A stretch of DNA of 43,826 nucleotides, from positions 1,421,030 through 1,464,855 of the forward strand of contig NZ_LMKB01000005.1 in assembly GCF_001421165.1 (NCBI RefSeq), given 5' to 3'. The translations under genes were made by a program, and so were the position numbers. Source of the stretch: Frigoribacterium sp. Leaf8. Lineage in GTDB: Bacteria > Actinomycetota > Actinomycetes > Actinomycetales > Microbacteriaceae. Of the stretch, positions 28,628 through 36,959 are shown piece by piece (the first letter of the stretch is position 1; every line of letters starts with the position of its first letter). The notes under the pieces are model-generated. The model did not search any database and was not told the DNA's origin. It saw nothing but the letters and a program-made list of their open reading frames with translations.

Positions 28628-29444
28628 CGGCCACCGCCTCCTCGTTGCTGTCGACGAGCACGTAACGACGACCGAGGGCATCCGCCACCGCCCCGGTGGT
28701 GCCGCTGCCGGCGAAGAAGTCGAGCACCCAGTCGCCTTCGCGGCTGGAGGCCTGCACGATGCGACGCAACACGCCCTCGGGCTTCTGCGTCGGGTAGCCG
28801 GTCTTCTCGCGACCGGTCGGCGACACGATGGTGTGCCACCACACGTCGGTCGGCAGCTTGCCCCGGGCGACCTTCTCGGGTGTGACGAGCCCCGGGGCCA
28901 TGTACGGCTCGCGGTCGACGCTCGTCGAGTCGAAGTGGTACTTCGTGGGGTCTTTGACGTAGACCAGGATCGTGTCGTGCTTGGTCGGCCACCGGGTGCG
29001 ACTCTTGGCGCCGTAGTCGTAGGCCCAGATGATCTCGTTCAGGAAGCAGTCCCGCCCGAACAGGGCGTCGAGCAGCACCTTCGCGTAGTGCGCCTCGCGG
29101 TAGTCCAGGTGCAGGTAGAGGGTGCCGTCGGGGGCCAGCAGCCGCCAGGCCTCGGCCAGGCGCGGTTCGAGGAACGACCAGTAGTCCTCGAAGCGGTCGT
29201 CGTAGCCCATCAGGTCGCCCCGGATGCGCTCGTACCGCACGCCCTTGAAGCCCGCCACCGAGGTGGTCGAGTCCTCGGCGCTGCGCACGGACGTCGTCGA
29301 CCGGCGACGCTGCTGCCGTCCGGTGTTGAACGGGGGGTCGAGGTAGACGATCGTGAACCCGCCGTCGGGCAGCTGCGCCGTGACGTCGAGGGCGTCGCCG
29401 TGGACCACGAGGCTCGGGGAGGCGGTGGTCCAGTCGAGGGGCAT
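28584..29444 (-). CDS. Solitary site-specific DNA methyltransferase (N6-adenine or N4-cytosine, beta class)
   Basis: 286 residues. Catalytic motif IV YLDPPFNTG (about 35-43) comes first; SAM-binding motif I VLDFFAGSGTTG (about 240-251) comes last, with the target-recognition region between: the beta-class order. WAYDYGAKSRTRWPTKHDTILVYVKD and GREKTGYPTQKPEGVLRRIV (motif X-type region) are typical of the N6_N4_Mtase family. No restriction endonuclease gene is adjacent, so it may be an orphan with a regulatory or protective role. ATG at 29444 chosen; an in-frame GTG at 29477 would add 11 residues. Specificity cannot be read from sequence. Confidence 0.9.
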   Translation of the reverse strand: MPLDWTTASPSLVVHGDALDVTAQLPDGGFTIVYLDPPFNTGRQQRRRSTTSVRSAEDSTTSVAGFKGVRYERIRGDLMGYDDRFEDYWSFLEPRLAEAWRLLAPDGTLYLHLDYREAHYAKVLLDALFGRDCFLNEIIWAYDYGAKSRTRWPTKHDTILVYVKDPTKYHFDSTSVDREPYMAPGLVTPEKVARGKLPTDVWWHTIVSPTGREKTGYPTQKPEGVLRRIVQASSREGDWVLDFFAGSGTTGAVADALGRRYVLVDSNEEAVAVMRRRLPSAQVESV

Positions 29445-29503
29445 CCGACCATTCTGCTGCCTGGCGGGCACCGACACGCGCCCGACTCCCGGCCCGGGGC
29501 GCG

Positions 29504-29509
29504 TAGCGT
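29504..29509 (+). promoter_or_regulatory. Candidate leaderless -10 box of the GNAT gene
   Basis: TAGCGT, 6 nt before the ATG at 29516. Confidence 0.5.
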
Positions 29510-29515
29510 GTCGGG

Positions 29516-29800
29516 ATGACCACCGAGGTAGAGAACCGCCCCACCCAGAACCAGTACGCCCTCGTCGAGGACGGCGAGACGATCGGCTTCGCGGCCTACG
29601 ACGTCGCCGGCCACGAGATCCGCTTCACCCACACCGAGATCGACCCCAGCCGACGATCCGCCGGCCTCGGGGCCCGGCTCGTCCAGGGCGCCCTCGACGA
29701 CGTGCGCGCGAACACCGACCTGCGCGTCGTGCCGGTCTGCCCGTTCGTGGTCGACTTCGTCGAGGACCACGTCGACTACCGCGAGCTGCTCGACCGCTGA
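29516..29800 (+). CDS. Small GNAT-type N-acetyltransferase-like protein
   Basis: 94 residues, the short NATD1/YidJ-like form. YALVEDGETIGFAAYDV, then IRFTHTEIDPSRRSAGLGARLVQGALDDVR with the acetyl-CoA loop R-x-x-G-L-G, and RVVPVCPFVVDFVEDHVDYRELL at the end. Acceptor unknown. Divergent from the methyltransferase with a 71-bp gap, convergent with the lipoate ligase. Confidence 0.9.
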   Translation: MTTEVENRPTQNQYALVEDGETIGFAAYDVAGHEIRFTHTEIDPSRRSAGLGARLVQGALDDVRANTDLRVVPVCPFVVDFVEDHVDYRELLDR

Positions 29801-29811
29801 CCGCGGTGCGG

Positions 29812-29879
29812 CCGCCGAGGCGACCACGGCGAGACCGCCGAGCCGTACCCCCGGCAGGAGGCGCGGGTCGCCTCGACGG
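29812..29879. terminator. Convergent-gene inverted repeat
   Basis: CCGCCGAGGCGACC (29812-29825) pairs with GGTCGCCTCGACGG (29866-29879), 13 of 14 positions, between the GNAT and lipoate ligase 3' ends. The right arm overlaps a GGAGGCGCGG element (29857-29866). Confidence 0.5.
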
Positions 29880-29893
29880 CGCCCCTCACGTGC

Positions 29894-30943
29894 TCAGGGC
29901 ACGCGCGCCAGCCACTCGGGCGTCGCGAACTTGGAGGTGACGAGCTGCTCGGCCTTCTCGAGCTCGGCCTCGGTGACGTGCCCTTCGGTCGCCCCGTAGA
30001 GGCCGGTGAAGGTCTGCTTGAGCCGCTCGATGATCTCGGCGCGGGACAATCCCGTCTGGCTCCGGAGGGGGTCGACGCGCTTGGCGGCGCTGGTGGTGCC
30101 CTTGTCGCTCATCTTCTCGCGGCCGATGCGCAGGACCTTGACCATCTTGTCGCCGTCCATGTCGTACGACATGGTGGCGTGGTGCAGCAGGGCCCCGTTG
30201 CCCAGGCGCTTCTGCGCGGCCCCGCCGATCTTGCCCTTGGCGCTGGTGATGTCGTTGAGCGGTTGGTAGAAGGCGTCGATGCCGAGCGACTTGAGCGCCG
30301 TGATGACCCACTCGTCGAGGTACGCGTACGAGTCGGCGAAGCTCATGCCCTGCACGAGCTCGCCCGGGGCGTAGAGCGAGTAGGTCACGATCGACTGGGC
30401 GTCCATGAACATCGCACCGCCGCCGCTGATGCGGCGCACGACCTCGAAGCCATGGGTCGAGGCGGCGTCGAGGTCGACCTCGTTCTTCAACGACTGGAAG
30501 CTGCCGATGACCACGGCGGGCTGGTCCCACTCCCAGAAGCGGAGCGTGGGCCCGCGGCGGCCCGCTCCGACCTCTTCGGTGAGCACCTGGTCGAGGGCGA
30601 GGTGCACGTTGGGCGACACCGGGGCGTCGTGGATGATCTGCCAGTCGTAGTCGCGCCAGTCGGTCGCCTTCGAGAGGCTGCGGCGGATCGCCACGGCGAT
30701 CGCCTCGGGCGAGAAGCCGAGCAGCACCGCGTCGGCCGGCAGCCCCTGCTTGATCGTCGCCGCGATCGTCGCCGCGTCGGATTCGACCGGCAGGCCGTTC
30801 ACCGCCCGGTCGACGGCGTCGAGCGCCGTGTCGGGCTCGAGGAAGAAGTCACCGGCGAGACGGAACCCGGCGATGCGCCCCTCTCTGACGTCGAGGTCGA
30901 CGACCACGAGCTTTCCGCCTGGGACCTTGTACTCACCGTGCAT
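29894..30943 (-). CDS. Lipoate-protein ligase family protein
   Basis: 349 residues. An N-terminal domain of about 90 residues (MHGEYKVPGGKLVVVDLDV...) corresponds to the accessory domain that in E. coli LplA is C-terminal. The biotin/lipoate transferase domain follows: RFWEWDQPAVVIGSFQS, VVRRISGGGAMFMDAQSIVTYSL, SAKGKIGGAAQKRLGNGALLHHATMSYDMD (lipoyl-AMP site). Attaches lipoate to 2-oxoacid dehydrogenases or the glycine cleavage H protein. Domain-swapped order is common in actinobacteria. ATG at 30943 with TAGGCT 6 nt upstream; it follows the alpha/beta hydrolase stop by 9 nt. Confidence 0.88.
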   Translation of the reverse strand: MHGEYKVPGGKLVVVDLDVREGRIAGFRLAGDFFLEPDTALDAVDRAVNGLPVESDAATIAATIKQGLPADAVLLGFSPEAIAVAIRRSLSKATDWRDYDWQIIHDAPVSPNVHLALDQVLTEEVGAGRRGPTLRFWEWDQPAVVIGSFQSLKNEVDLDAASTHGFEVVRRISGGGAMFMDAQSIVTYSLYAPGELVQGMSFADSYAYLDEWVITALKSLGIDAFYQPLNDITSAKGKIGGAAQKRLGNGALLHHATMSYDMDGDKMVKVLRIGREKMSDKGTTSAAKRVDPLRSQTGLSRAEIIERLKQTFTGLYGATEGHVTEAELEKAEQLVTSKFATPEWLARVP

Positions 30944-30949
30944 GGTCGC

Positions 30950-30955
30950 AGCCTA
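30950..30955 (-). promoter_or_regulatory. Candidate leaderless -10 box of the lipoate ligase gene
   Basis: TAGGCT on the minus strand, 6 nt before the ATG and overlapping the stop codon of the upstream gene. Confidence 0.45.
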
Positions 30956-31828
30956 TGCCTGGTGCCCCACGCGGTCGTCGAGCCACCGCACCAGGTCGGC
31001 GACGACCTCGTCGCGGTTGGTCTCGCGGAACACCTCGTGCCGGGCGCCCTGGTAGACCACGAGCTCGACGTCGCTGAGCCGACTGCGGTTGACGTACGCA
31101 TCGGCGAGCTTGCGGGCGCTGGCCTCGCCGCCGAGCGGGTCGTCGTCGCCGACGAGGACGAGCACGGGGAGGTCGCTCGCGAGCCGGGTCGAGGGGCGAC
31201 CCATCAGCCGCAGCGTGTCGGCCGTGCCGAACAGCTGTCGGGCCGTCGCCTGCACCGACAGGGGGTCGGCCGCCATGGCGTCGACCACGGCCTGGTCCCG
31301 GCTGAGCCACTCGTAGCCGGTGTCGCCGAGGTGGGCGTGCCGGGCGTTCAGGTCGCCCGCGTTCATGCTGCCGGGCATGCGATAGGCCGTGCCGCTCAGC
31401 ACGACGGCGTCGAACCGGTCGGAGCCCTCGTCGACGAGCTTCTGCGCCATCAACGAGCCCCACGAGTGCCCGAGCAGCACGAGCGGCGAGCCGGGGTTCT
31501 CGGAGCGCGCGATGCCCGTCAACCGGACCACCGCCTCCATGGCCCCGCGCAGCCCCGACGGGCCCAGGCGGCCGAGCTTCGTGTGGTCACCGCCCCACTG
31601 GCCGAGGCCGGTCTCGCCGTGACCGAGGTGGTCGTTCGCGTAGACCGTGTAGCCGGCCCGCACGAGGTCCTGCGCGAGGTCCTCGTAGCGCAGGGCGTAC
31701 TCGCCGAGGCCGTGGGCGAGCTGCACCACGGCCTTGGGCGACGCCGCCTTCCAGACGTAGTAGTGCACGGTCACGCCGTGGGCATCGGTGAACTCGTAGT
31801 CGCCTCGGGCGGCGGAGAAGGTGGGCAC
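30953..31828 (-). CDS. Alpha/beta hydrolase, monoacylglycerol-lipase-like
   Basis: 291 residues. VVQLAHGLGEYALRYEDLAQDLVRAGYTVYANDHLGHGETG (oxyanion region, about 34-74), nucleophile elbow LLGHSWGSLMAQ (Ser near 123), Asp in VLVLVGDDDPLGG and His in YQGARHEVFRETNRDEV. The HGxGE and YxVxANDHxGHG features match the serine aminopeptidase/monoglyceride lipase group. Cytoplasmic; no signal. GTG at 31828 preceded by GAGACT 6 nt upstream. Same strand as, and 9 nt before, the lipoate ligase gene; a functional link is not obvious. Confidence 0.88.
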   Translation of the reverse strand: MPTFSAARGDYEFTDAHGVTVHYYVWKAASPKAVVQLAHGLGEYALRYEDLAQDLVRAGYTVYANDHLGHGETGLGQWGGDHTKLGRLGPSGLRGAMEAVVRLTGIARSENPGSPLVLLGHSWGSLMAQKLVDEGSDRFDAVVLSGTAYRMPGSMNAGDLNARHAHLGDTGYEWLSRDQAVVDAMAADPLSVQATARQLFGTADTLRLMGRPSTRLASDLPVLVLVGDDDPLGGEASARKLADAYVNRSRLSDVELVVYQGARHEVFRETNRDEVVADLVRWLDDRVGHQA

Positions 31829-31899
31829 GGAGCCAGTCTCCCATCACGGAGCCCCGCGGGCCGGGCCGGTCCGGCCCGGGCCCGCCGGGCCCCGTCCCG

Positions 31900-32556
31900 T
31901 CAGCGCCGGGCGTCGACGTCCGTGCGCACCACGCCGAACGCCTGGTCGAGGTCGACGTCGACCTCGGTGCCGTCGTCGAGGCGCACGTCGACCTCGTAGG
32001 CCACGCCGGTGTCGTCGCTGCGGTCGGCATCGGTCACCGTGCCCCCACCGGCGGCGGCGAGGGCGGCGGCCGCGGCCCGGTCGTAGTCCGCGCCGGTCAG
32101 GTCGTCGTCACGGGCCGAGTCGTCGCGGGTCGAGTCGTCGCGCCCCGAACCGGCGACGGGCGTCGGGGTGGCGTCCGACCCGAGCGAGTCGTCGTCGCGG
32201 TCCTCGCCGGCGACGGGCGTCGGGGTGGCGCCGGACCCGCGCGAGTCGTCGTCGTCGACGCGGCTCGAGGTGACGGAGTAGTCGTCGTCGAGCAGCACCG
32301 TCGCCTCGCGACCGTCGGGCAGGACGACCTCGACCTCGTAGCCGACGAGTCCGTCGTCGAGGGTGTCGACCTCGGTCACGGTGCCGCCGCCGGTCTCGGC
32401 GAGCGCCGCCTCCTGGGCCCGGTCGCGGGTCTGCGCGGACACGCCGTCGTCGAGGCCCGAGGCGAGGGCCACGCCGCCGCCGCCCAGCACGAGGACGCCC
32501 GCGATTCCGCCGGCGATCAGCAGGGACTTCTTCTTGGTGAGGGTGTTCTTCAGCAT
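31900..32556 (-). CDS. Membrane-anchored double-PepSY protein
   Basis: 218 residues. An N-terminal helix (about 11-33, LLIAGGIAGVLVLGGGGVALASG) acts as anchor or signal. First PepSY-like domain about 40-97 (DRAQEAALAETGGGTVTEVDTLDDGLVGYEVEVVLPDGREATVLLDDDYSV), then an Asp/Ser-rich spacer with two ATPTPVAG repeats, then a second PepSY-like domain about 160-215 ending DVDLDQAFGVVRTDVDARR. PepSY proteins bind or inhibit peptidases or sense at the envelope. Transcribed in the same direction as the two-component genes 230 bp upstream and preceded by the same TGAAGC repeats, so it is the likely target of that system. Confidence 0.88.
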   Translation of the reverse strand: MLKNTLTKKKSLLIAGGIAGVLVLGGGGVALASGLDDGVSAQTRDRAQEAALAETGGGTVTEVDTLDDGLVGYEVEVVLPDGREATVLLDDDYSVTSSRVDDDDSRGSGATPTPVAGEDRDDDSLGSDATPTPVAGSGRDDSTRDDSARDDDLTGADYDRAAAAALAAAGGGTVTDADRSDDTGVAYEVDVRLDDGTEVDVDLDQAFGVVRTDVDARR

Positions 32557-32639
32557 GGTTCGCTCCGTTCGTGGGGCCGCCGGGCGGCCGGGTCTGTCGC
32601 TCTCTCGAGCCGATGGACCCCACTCTCGCGAGAGGGCAC

Positions 32640-32676
32640 TGAAGCGGTCCTGAAGCGACCTGAAGATCCGTTCAGG
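32640..32676 (-). promoter_or_regulatory. Response-regulator direct repeats upstream of the PepSY gene
   Basis: TGAAGC at 32640 and 32651 and TGAAGA at 32661 on the + strand (11- and 10-bp steps), with an inverted TTCAGG at 32671. The perfect palindrome CTCTCGCGAGAG lies at 32623-32634 between these and the gene. Confidence 0.65.
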
Positions 32677-32786
32677 AGGCGCGGGTCGCGTCACCGGAGC
32701 GGGCGGGTCCACGTGCCCCTCGGCGGGTCGGCGCGCACCCGCCCCGCAGGGCGGGAACCCGCCGACCACCCGGTGGGGCGCTCGGG

Positions 32787-34391
32787 TCAGGCGGGACCGG
32801 CGGGGAGGTGGACCACGAACCGGGCACCTCCGAGAGGCGAGGCCGTGACCGACACCGCGCCTCCGTGGACCCGGACGATCTCGCGCACGATGGCGAGCCC
32901 CAGTCCGCTGCCGCCCGCGTCGCGGGCGCGGGCCTCGTCGAGGCGCACGAACCGGTCGAACACCCGCTCGCGGTCCGCCTCGGCCACCCCGGCGCCGTCG
33001 TCGTCCACGGTGAGGACCACGCCTCCGTCGCGCTCGACGAGGGCCACGGCGACGCGGGCGTCGGCGTGCCGGGCCGCGTTCGCGACGAGGTTGTGCACGA
33101 CCTGGCCGAGCAACCCCTCGTCGCCGTCGACGCGAGCCGGGCCGACGGCCGTGGCGTCGACGGTGAGGGGCCCCCGACCGTCGGCACGGGCGACCCCGCG
33201 CAGGCGGGCGGTCTCCGATAACACGAGGTCGTCGAGGTCGACCGGGCGGCGCGTCACGCCCAGGGCGCCCTCGTCCGCCCTGGCGAGGACCAACAGGCCC
33301 TGCACGAGCGCCGTCAACCGCGCCTCCTCGCCGAGCACGGTGCCGGCCAGGGCCGCACCGTCGATGCTGCCGGGGTGGAGCAAGGCCACCTCGGCGTGCT
33401 GCCGGATGGTGGCGAGCGGCGTCTTCAGCTCGTGCGAGGCGTCGCCGACGAAGCGCCGCTGGGCCGTCGCCGACGAGTCGAGCCGGTCGAGCATCCCGTT
33501 CAGCGTGCGGGCGAGGCGGGCGATCTCGTCGCCGCCGCCCGGGTCGGGCAACCGATGCGACAGGCTCTGGGCCGTGACCGTGTCGACCTCGCGGCGCATC
33601 GACTCGACCGGGCGCAGGGCACGGCCCACGACGAGCCAGGTGGTGACGCCGAGCACGAGCAGGGCCACCGGGATCGCCACGCCGAGCGTGACGAGACTGG
33701 CCGAGGAGGCGGCGCTCGCCTCCTCGAGGGAGCGCGCGGCCACGACGCCGTACCCGGTCGTGACGACCCGGGTGGGGACGGGGGTGGCGACGTCGGTGGA
33801 GGACGTGGCGTCGTCGTCCGCCTCGCCGTCGTCGGGGCGCGAGCCGCCCGACCCGGAGTCGGCGTCGGCGTCGTCGTCGTCGTCATCCGTGGGGGTCGGC
33901 GTCGGGGTCGGGGTCGACGCGGCCGGCGTCGGCGTCGCGGTGCTCTCGACCCCGACGTCCTCGCGTTCGACGACGAACGCGTCGCCGTCGAGCGAGACCC
34001 GGTCCCCCGAACCGGACGACGCGATCGACGAGGCGACGTCGGCGAAGTCGTCGTCGCCTCCCACGGCGAGCACGCGCCCGGACGCGTCGGTCACGACGAC
34101 CAGGGACCCGTCCGTCTCGCCCGCGACGGCCACGCTCGGCGTCGAACCGATCGCGAGGGCCGACACGGCGCGGTCCACGTCGGCCGAGGCGGCCTGGCGC
34201 GGGGCGTCGGCGAGCACGGCCTGTTGCACGAGCGCGAAGACGAGGGCGAACACCCCGAGGGTCAGCGCCACGGCGAGCACGGCGGCCACGGTGATGCGCG
34301 ACCGCAGCGACGCCCGTCGCACCCGGCGCGGCCCGATGCCGGCGGACGGCCCGGGCCCGGGAGCCGGGCGGCGAGGGGCCCGCTCAGCCAC
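32787..34391 (-). CDS. Envelope-sensing histidine kinase
   Basis: 534 residues. Membrane helices at about 33-60 and 232-255. Between them an extracytoplasmic sensor of 170 residues contains a TPTPTPTP tract and an Asp-rich run (about 150-200), an unusual acidic low-complexity insertion that may bind cations. HAMP about 256-310; HisKA with His320 in GDASHELKTPLATI; ATPase domain with NLVANAARHAD, DDDGAGV and GGSGLGLAIVREIV. The GTG start at 34391 lies inside the response regulator's last codons (8-bp overlap). Partner of the regulator upstream; same module controls the PepSY gene downstream. Confidence 0.93.
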   Translation of the reverse strand: MAERAPRRPAPGPGPSAGIGPRRVRRASLRSRITVAAVLAVALTLGVFALVFALVQQAVLADAPRQAASADVDRAVSALAIGSTPSVAVAGETDGSLVVVTDASGRVLAVGGDDDFADVASSIASSGSGDRVSLDGDAFVVEREDVGVESTATPTPAASTPTPTPTPTDDDDDDADADSGSGGSRPDDGEADDDATSSTDVATPVPTRVVTTGYGVVAARSLEEASAASSASLVTLGVAIPVALLVLGVTTWLVVGRALRPVESMRREVDTVTAQSLSHRLPDPGGGDEIARLARTLNGMLDRLDSSATAQRRFVGDASHELKTPLATIRQHAEVALLHPGSIDGAALAGTVLGEEARLTALVQGLLVLARADEGALGVTRRPVDLDDLVLSETARLRGVARADGRGPLTVDATAVGPARVDGDEGLLGQVVHNLVANAARHADARVAVALVERDGGVVLTVDDDGAGVAEADRERVFDRFVRLDEARARDAGGSGLGLAIVREIVRVHGGAVSVTASPLGGARFVVHLPAGPA

Positions 34392-35061
34392 CCCGCGCCT
34401 CCAGACGGTAGCCCGCCCCCCGGAGCGTGACGATGGCTTCTCGGCCGAACGGCCGGTCGACCTTGTTGCGCAGGTGACGCACGTACACCTCGACGATGTT
34501 GGGGTCGCCCTCGAAGTCGTCGTTCCAGACCCCGTCGAGCACCTCGCGCTTGGTCACGACGCTGCCGGCGTGACGCATGAGGAACTCGAGCACCGCGAAC
34601 TCGCGGCTCGTGAGCTCGACCTCGACGTCGCCACGGTGGACGCTCCGCGAGGCGGGGTCGACGCGGAGGTCGCCGGCCTCGAGCACCACGGGGCGTTCAC
34701 GGGCACCGCGGCGGACGAGGGCGCGCAGCCGGGCGAGCAGGACGGCGAACGAGAACGGTTTGGTGAGGTAGTCGTCGGCGCCGGTGTCGAGGGCCTCGAC
34801 CTGGTCCCACTCGCCGTCCTTGGCGGTCAACACGATGACGGGGGTCCAGTCGCCTCCCTCGCGCATCGCCCGGCACACGGCGTAGCCGCTCATGCCGGGC
34901 AGCATGATGTCGAGGACGACCACGTCGTAGCTGCCCTCACGGGTCCGCCAGAGCCCGTCGGTGCCGGTCGCCGCGACGTCGACCGCGATCCCCTCGGCCT
35001 CGAGCCCGAGCCGCAGACCCTCGGCCAGGGTCGCCTGGTCCTCGACGACGAGCACGCGCAC
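34384..35061 (-). CDS. OmpR/PhoB-type response regulator
   Basis: 225 residues. Receiver 1-120 with ED (7-8), phospho-acceptor Asp51 in VLDIMLPG and Lys101 in LTKPF. Winged helix from about 130: VELTSREFAVLEFLMRHAGSVVTKREVL, VEVYVRHLRNKVDRPF and LRGAGYRLEARGG. GTG start with GGGAGG 5 nt upstream. Direct repeats GCTGAAGC at 35116-35134 lie 55-75 bp before the start, so it probably controls its own operon. Confidence 0.95.
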   Translation of the reverse strand: MRVLVVEDQATLAEGLRLGLEAEGIAVDVAATGTDGLWRTREGSYDVVVLDIMLPGMSGYAVCRAMREGGDWTPVIVLTAKDGEWDQVEALDTGADDYLTKPFSFAVLLARLRALVRRGARERPVVLEAGDLRVDPASRSVHRGDVEVELTSREFAVLEFLMRHAGSVVTKREVLDGVWNDDFEGDPNIVEVYVRHLRNKVDRPFGREAIVTLRGAGYRLEARGG

Positions 35062-35115
35062 GGGGCCTCCCTCGGTCGCGCCGGGTGCGCGTCGTGCCCA
35101 TCATGGCGGGAGCGC

Positions 35116-35134
35116 GCTGAAGCCGGGCTGAAGC
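35116..35134 (-). promoter_or_regulatory. Direct repeats for autoregulation of the two-component operon
   Basis: GCTGAAGC at 35116-35123 and 35127-35134, one helical turn (11 bp) apart, matching the TGAAGC repeats before the PepSY gene. Confidence 0.65.
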
Positions 35135-35145
35135 GGACCGGCAGC

Positions 35146-35181
35146 GGAGGCGCGGCGCAGGACTCCCCGCACCGCGCCTCC
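35146..35181. terminator. Hairpin made of two inverted GGAGGCGCGG elements
   Basis: GGAGGCGCGG (35146-35155) and its complement CCGCGCCTCC (35172-35181) form a 10-bp stem with a 16-nt loop, 13 bp behind the SDR stop. Confidence 0.6.
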
Positions 35182-35194
35182 TGAGGGACGGTCG

Positions 35195-35947
35195 TCAGTG
35201 CGCCGAGTAGCCGCCGTCGACGAGGTGGTAGCTGCCCGTGACGAACGACGCCTCGTCGCTCAGCAGGAAGAGGACGAGCGCCGAGACCTCGGCGTCGGTC
35301 CCGAGGCGACCGGTCGCGTGCTGCGACTCGAGGTACGAGAGCGCGTCGCCCTCGAGCGAGGCGCGGACGAGGGGCGTGTCGATGAAGCCGGGGCCGACCG
35401 CGTTGGTGCGGACGCCGCGCTTCGAGTACTCGAGCGCGGCGACCTTGGTCAGGCCGACCAGGGCGTGCTTGCTCGCGACGTAGGCGGCGTTCTGGGCGAT
35501 GCCGACCGAGCCGAGCACCGAGCTCATGTTGACGATCGACCCGCCGCCCGCCTCGACCATCGCGGGCAGCTGGTAACGCAGGCCGTAGAAGACGCCGTCG
35601 AGGTCGACCGAGCGGACGCGGTCCCAGGCGGCGATGTCGTACTCGCCGATGTCGGCGGCGGGGGCGCCGATGCCCGCGTTGTTGACCGCGAGGTGGAGGG
35701 CACCGTAGGTCGTCTTCGCGAACTCGACGGCCGCCTCGGACTGCTCGGGCTTCGCGGTGTTCTGCTCGAACGCCACGGCCGTGCCGCCCGCGGCGACGAT
35801 CTGGTCGACGACGCCCTGGGCCGCGTCGAGCTTGATGTCGGTGACGACCACCGATGCCCCCTCGGCCGCCAGGGAGCGCGAGATCGCGGCGCCGATGCCG
35901 CTGCCTCCGCCGGTGACGAGTGCCGTCTTGTCGCTGAACCGTGCCAT
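35195..35947 (-). CDS. Short-chain dehydrogenase/reductase
   Basis: 250 residues, classic SDR. Cofactor loop TGGGSGIG (about 12-19), DIKL at the end of beta-2 (NAD preference), NNAGI near 90, catalytic Ser in NMSSVLGSVG and Tyr-x-x-x-Lys in AAYVASKHAL, then VGPGFIDTPLV. Ends LVDGGYSAH. Substrate unknown. GAGGAAGG lies about 8 nt before the ATG at 35947, one of the clear Shine-Dalgarno sites in this window. Divergent from the HAD gene. Confidence 0.93.
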   Translation of the reverse strand: MARFSDKTALVTGGGSGIGAAISRSLAAEGASVVVTDIKLDAAQGVVDQIVAAGGTAVAFEQNTAKPEQSEAAVEFAKTTYGALHLAVNNAGIGAPAADIGEYDIAAWDRVRSVDLDGVFYGLRYQLPAMVEAGGGSIVNMSSVLGSVGIAQNAAYVASKHALVGLTKVAALEYSKRGVRTNAVGPGFIDTPLVRASLEGDALSYLESQHATGRLGTDAEVSALVLFLLSDEASFVTGSYHLVDGGYSAH

Positions 35948-36106
35948 GGTGCGTGCCTTCCTCGTTCGTGGGCCGACCGTCGGGGCCGGTCGGGCTCGTC
36001 GACGAGCCCGTCTGCGAACGTACGCCCGCAGGGACCCATGAGCAACAGGTGTCGTCTTGATCCGGGCCGATCTCGTGCAGTCCGTGCACCTTCGCTCCTT
36101 CGGGGG

Positions 36107-36112
36107 CAGGGT
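36107..36112 (+). promoter_or_regulatory. Weak candidate -10 box of the HAD gene
   Basis: CAGGGT, 6 nt before the ATG at 36119. Confidence 0.25.
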
Positions 36113-36118
36113 GGCGGG

Positions 36119-36823
36119 ATGACCTCCCCCACGTCCTCCCCTCCGTCCACCGCCGTCCTCTTCGACATCGACGGCACCCTGGTGGACTCGAACTTCGCGC
36201 ACGTCGACGCCTGGTCGCGGGCCTTCACCGACGTCGGCCACCCCGTGGACAGCTGGCGCATCCACCGGTCGATCGGCAAGGACTCGTCCCTGCTGGTCGA
36301 GGGGCTGGTGGGGAAGGACGCCGCCGCGCGCCTCCTCGACGACGTCAAGGACGCGCATTCACGCCACTACGCCGAGCACCTCGGCGAGCGGGGCGACCTG
36401 CACGTCTTCGGGCGGGCGACCGACCTGCTCGCCGAGCTCGCTCGCCGGGGGCACGGCGTCGTGCTCGCCACGAGCGCGCCCGAGGAGGAGCTGAAGGCGC
36501 TGCGCGACCTGCTCGACGTCGAGGACGCCCTCTGGGCCGTCACCTCGAGCGAGGACGTCGAGACCGCGAAACCCGACCCGGGCATCGTCGAGGTCGCCCT
36601 CGACAAAGCGGACGTGCCGGCCGAACGCGCCGTCATGGTCGGCGACGCCGTGTGGGACGTCGAGGCCGCGCACCGGGCGGGCGTGACCTGCATCGGCGTG
36701 CTGAGCGGCGGCTTCTCCCGGGCCGAGCTGGTCGAGGCGGGAGCCGAGGAGGTCTACGACGACGTGGCCGACCTGCTCGCCCGACTCGACGAGAGCGTGA
36801 TCGGTCGGCTCGGACGCGACTGA
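36119..36823 (+). CDS. HAD-superfamily hydrolase (phosphoglycolate-phosphatase-like)
   Basis: 234 residues, subfamily IA with helical cap. Motif I LFDIDGTLVDSNFAH (about 14-28), cap 30-100, motif II VVLATSAPEEE, motif III Lys in ETAKPDPGIVEVALDK, motif IV MVGDAVWDVEAAHRAG. Hydrolyses a small phosphate ester such as phosphoglycolate or a sugar phosphate; substrate cannot be read. Divergent from the SDR gene, convergent with the VOC gene. Confidence 0.92.
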   Translation: MTSPTSSPPSTAVLFDIDGTLVDSNFAHVDAWSRAFTDVGHPVDSWRIHRSIGKDSSLLVEGLVGKDAAARLLDDVKDAHSRHYAEHLGERGDLHVFGRATDLLAELARRGHGVVLATSAPEEELKALRDLLDVEDALWAVTSSEDVETAKPDPGIVEVALDKADVPAERAVMVGDAVWDVEAAHRAGVTCIGVLSGGFSRAELVEAGAEEVYDDVADLLARLDESVIGRLGRD

Positions 36824-36905
36824 GGCGGGGCGGGCCTGGCAGGCAGGGCGGGCGGGGCGACCTCGGCGACCGCCACCGCGCCTCCTCGTCCGTCGGGCGT
36901 GCCCC

Positions 36906-36959
36906 GGCTCAGGCCGCGGTGCCGGCTCAGGCCGCGGTGCCGACTCAGGCCGCGGTGCC
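36906..36959. repeat. 18-bp triplicate repeat across the VOC-gene stop codon
   Basis: Units at 36906-36923, 36924-36941 and 36942-36959; the first two are identical, the third has one change. Each contains TCA, the stop of the minus-strand gene, so the gene is followed by two repeated in-frame stops. Confidence 0.9.
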
